DNA of 14,365 bases. Source: Sulfurospirillum sp. UBA1314. GTDB lineage: Bacteria; Campylobacterota; Campylobacteria; Campylobacterales; Sulfurospirillaceae. Position numbers and translations under genes: made by a program. The DNA lies in the NCBI GenBank assembly GCA_002307095.1, contig DBTO01000228.1:1921-16285 (forward strand). The letters are read 5' to 3'. This document shows, one piece after another, positions 13,045 through 14,365 of this stretch. Positions within the stretch are counted from its first letter, which is position 1. Every line of letters begins with the position of its first letter. The notes beneath the pieces were generated by a model. It was not told where the DNA came from, did no database searches, and saw nothing but the letters and a program-made list of their open reading frames with translations.

Positions 13045-14264
13045 TGTTTCTCTCCGTCAATAAAAGTTAAATGGGTTTGGTGTGTGTGCAAGATGAGTTG
13101 TAAAGCGACATCTTCTTTTTCACACGCTTGGGGCAAGGTTGCCACGATAAGGTCACTGTAACGCTCTTTTTCAAGTATACCGCATGGTAGTTGCAACGCT
13201 TTGGCAGCGTTACATGTAACACTTTGCAAAAGCGTTTTAGCGAGGACTGAAAGTTCTAATTCAGAGTGCATCATTAAGGCAGAGCGCATCTCATCCCAAA
13301 GGCTGAGTGAGATGTTGGAGCTCAGTCCATCGGTGCCTAAGGTTAGGTTGATGTTCTTTTGTTGCACGGCTTCAAGACTCAGTTTGCCTACGCCTAAAAG
13401 TCGGTTGGAAACAGGACAATGCGTCAAGGTCGCTTTTTGCTCAGCGATAACCTCTAACTCGTTGTGTGTTGCTTGAACCGCATGGGTAAAGAGTGTAGGA
13501 TTTTGCGAAAAGAGCTCAAGAAATTCAACGCTCGAACACATCGGTTTGGCATGCGGATTAAATGCGCTGAAAAACGTTTCAAAATCGCCCGTTCCTTCAT
13601 CGATCCAAGCTCGTTCCGCAGGGCTTTCCATAAAATGCGTCGAGACTACACAACCCTCTTCACGAGCAATTTGAAGTGCCTTTTTAGCCAAAATCGGGTG
13701 CGTTGAGTAAGGCGAATGCACCGAAACGGCAGGAATGAAACGTTTACATGTAAACTCTTTGGAGGCTTCAAGGCGTCCCCTAAAATCCCCATACATCGCA
13801 TCTACAGCACTTGGAACGGAGCCTAAAACTTCATTGAAATAAATCACACGTTGAGGGGTTTGAGAGCACGCCTCCAAGTCAGCGCCAAAACTGCTGATGG
13901 CACCCAAGGTAGTTGTGCCACTTTTGCGCATCTCTTGGAGTTTACATGTAATAAGCTCCGTTGTGGCAAGTGCACTCAGTTCTTCTCTGTGTTTGATGAC
14001 AGAACGAAGCCACGGGATAAAATCGCCATAGCGAAGCATACTTTGGTTGGCACTAAATTCTAAATGCACATGGCTGTTGATAAGACCAGGCAAAATAACA
14101 CTGTTTTTGGGTGTTTCGATTACGGTAACATTGGGATGCTTCTCTTTAAGCTCTGCACTTTTCCCTACTTCGAGAATATTCGCATCAAATAGGACAGCAC
14201 CCTCTTCGATGATCTCAAAATCTTCGTTACATGTAAGCACAAAATCGGCAGTTATTAACGTCAC
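13038..14264 (-). CDS. mqnF: Aminofutalosine deaminase family amidohydrolase
   Basis: A 408-residue zinc or iron amidohydrolase of the TrzF/MtaD-like subgroup (chlorohydrolase in old annotation). Metal ligands are visible: HVH (65/67) in GLINSHVHLEF, His210 in STHFMESPAE, His267 within HAVQATHNE, and Asp312 in LGTDGLSSN; THCPVSN (281-287) is a family motif. Relatives in Campylobacterota are called aminofutalosine deaminase family, and Nis0429 of Nitratiruptor was shown to deaminate 6-aminodeoxyfutalosine in the futalosine menaquinone route. That route can also skip deamination through MTAN, so the reaction here is not certain. The start is GTG with AAAGGA about 6 bases upstream. It is the first gene of an operon with sppA, an arrangement I recall from Campylobacter. 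Four TTACATGTAA palindromes lie within it. Confidence 0.85.
   Translation of the reverse strand: MTLITADFVLTCNEDFEIIEEGAVLFDANILEVGKSAELKEKHPNVTVIETPKNSVILPGLINSHVHLEFSANQSMLRYGDFIPWLRSVIKHREELSALATTELITCKLQEMRKSGTTTLGAISSFGADLEACSQTPQRVIYFNEVLGSVPSAVDAMYGDFRGRLEASKEFTCKRFIPAVSVHSPYSTHPILAKKALQIAREEGCVVSTHFMESPAERAWIDEGTGDFETFFSAFNPHAKPMCSSVEFLELFSQNPTLFTHAVQATHNELEVIAEQKATLTHCPVSNRLLGVGKLSLEAVQQKNINLTLGTDGLSSNISLSLWDEMRSALMMHSELELSVLAKTLLQSVTCNAAKALQLPCGILEKERYSDLIVATLPQACEKEDVALQLILHTHQTHLTFIDGEKQC
13210..13219. repeat. TTACATGTAA palindrome, copy 5
   Basis: Inside mqnF, read as Val-Thr-Cys-Asn. The perfect palindrome extends to 12 bases with flanking G and C. Confidence 0.8.
13744..13753. 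repeat. TTACATGTAA palindrome, copy 6
   Basis: Inside mqnF, read as Phe-Thr-Cys-Lys. The flanks extend the palindrome to 14 bases (GTTTACATGTAAAC). Confidence 0.8.
13942..13951. repeat. TTACATGTAA palindrome, copy 7
   Basis: Inside mqnF, read as Ile-Thr-Cys-Lys. Confidence 0.8.
14227..14236. repeat. TTACATGTAA palindrome, copy 8
   Basis: Inside mqnF close to its start, read as Leu-Thr-Cys-Asn. Confidence 0.8.
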
Positions 14265-14282
14265 TTTTTTCCTTTGCTTAAA

Positions 14283-14307
14283 CGTTTGAAAGAGTGATTT
14301 TCAAACG
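14283..14307. repeat. Perfect inverted repeat (stem-loop) in the mqnF leader
   Basis: CGTTTGAAA (14283-14291) and TTTCAAACG (14299-14307) form a perfect 9-bp stem around a 7-base loop. It sits between the putative -10 of the minus-strand operon and its ribosome site, so it would be in the mRNA leader. It may be an operator, a leader hairpin, or chance. Confidence 0.6.
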
Positions 14308-14320
14308 AAAAATTCGTGTA

Positions 14321-14326
14321 ATTGTA
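14321..14326 (-). promoter_or_regulatory. Possible -10 box for the mqnF-sppA-yitT operon
   Basis: TACAAT on the minus strand, about 57 bases upstream of the GTG start, with no convincing -35. A transcript from here would include the 14283-14307 hairpin. Confidence 0.4.
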
Positions 14327-14344
14327 TCCTAAACTAACCACTGA

Positions 14345-14350
14345 TATAAT
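14345..14350 (+). promoter_or_regulatory. -10 box pointing out of the window
   Basis: A perfect TATAAT with TTGTAT (14322-14327) 17 bases upstream suggests a plus-strand gene beginning beyond the right edge, divergent from mqnF. The -35 match is poor and overlaps the minus-strand -10. Confidence 0.45.
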
Positions 14351-14365
14351 AAGAGTAAATTTTAA

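Noticed and set aside
539..14236. TTACATGTAA as an ordinary transcription-factor operator
   Set aside because: None of the eleven core sites lies in a promoter region; ten are deep inside genes and one is within the riboswitch, which does not fit a simple regulon.
1..14365. Defence island, prophage, transposon, CRISPR or biosynthetic cluster
   Set aside because: No transposase, integrase, spaced direct-repeat array, nuclease/helicase defence set or tRNA attachment site is visible; the genes are metabolic, signalling and housekeeping.

Overview
The window looks like ordinary chromosome from a member of the Campylobacterota, most likely Sulfurospirillum or a close relative. The basis is protein resemblance recalled from memory (XseA, the aminofutalosine deaminase-family amidohydrolase next to sppA), tight packing with overlapping genes, and TATAAT-type promoters mostly lacking a -35 box. 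The genus is inferred; no search was run.

Layout: 1-1134 is the 3' part of xseA (+), meeting a small CCE_0567/DUF683-like gene (-) tail to tail. 1479-5036 holds two c-di-GMP synthase genes (+): a six-helix membrane GGDEF protein and an 810-residue sensor with a periplasmic solute-binding domain, GAF, PAS and GGDEF. 5033-6025 is an Add-family deaminase (-) whose motifs fit adenine better than adenosine. 6161-7845 is a short-chain dehydrogenase plus AraC-type regulator operon (+). 7886-8765 is an FMN riboswitch followed by stand-alone ribB (+). 8790-10805 is a divergent LysR regulator / YeiH-type exporter pair. 10800-11276 is a thioredoxin-type glutathione peroxidase (-) with its own promoter. 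11333-14264 is an overlapping operon on the minus strand: aminofutalosine deaminase-family amidohydrolase, then sppA, then a YitT-family membrane protein.

Themes: c-di-GMP signalling driven by a periplasmic ligand, purine and menaquinone-linked deamination, flavin supply under riboswitch control, peroxide defence and membrane proteolysis. I see no tRNA, rRNA, CRISPR, transposase, phage or defence genes. No stretch over 300 bases is unassigned; the longest gap between genes (7846-8129) is filled by the riboswitch leader.

The most unusual signal is not a gene. The perfect palindrome TTACATGTAA occurs eight times, and its 8-base core TACATGTA eleven times, in 14.4 kb. Copies lie in genes on both strands, in both reading frames that avoid a stop, and once inside the riboswitch. 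This looks like a highly iterated palindrome or chromosomal address motif. The second is that the ribB leader closely resembles the enterobacterial ribB leader, including a 7-nt long-range complement between aptamer and expression platform.
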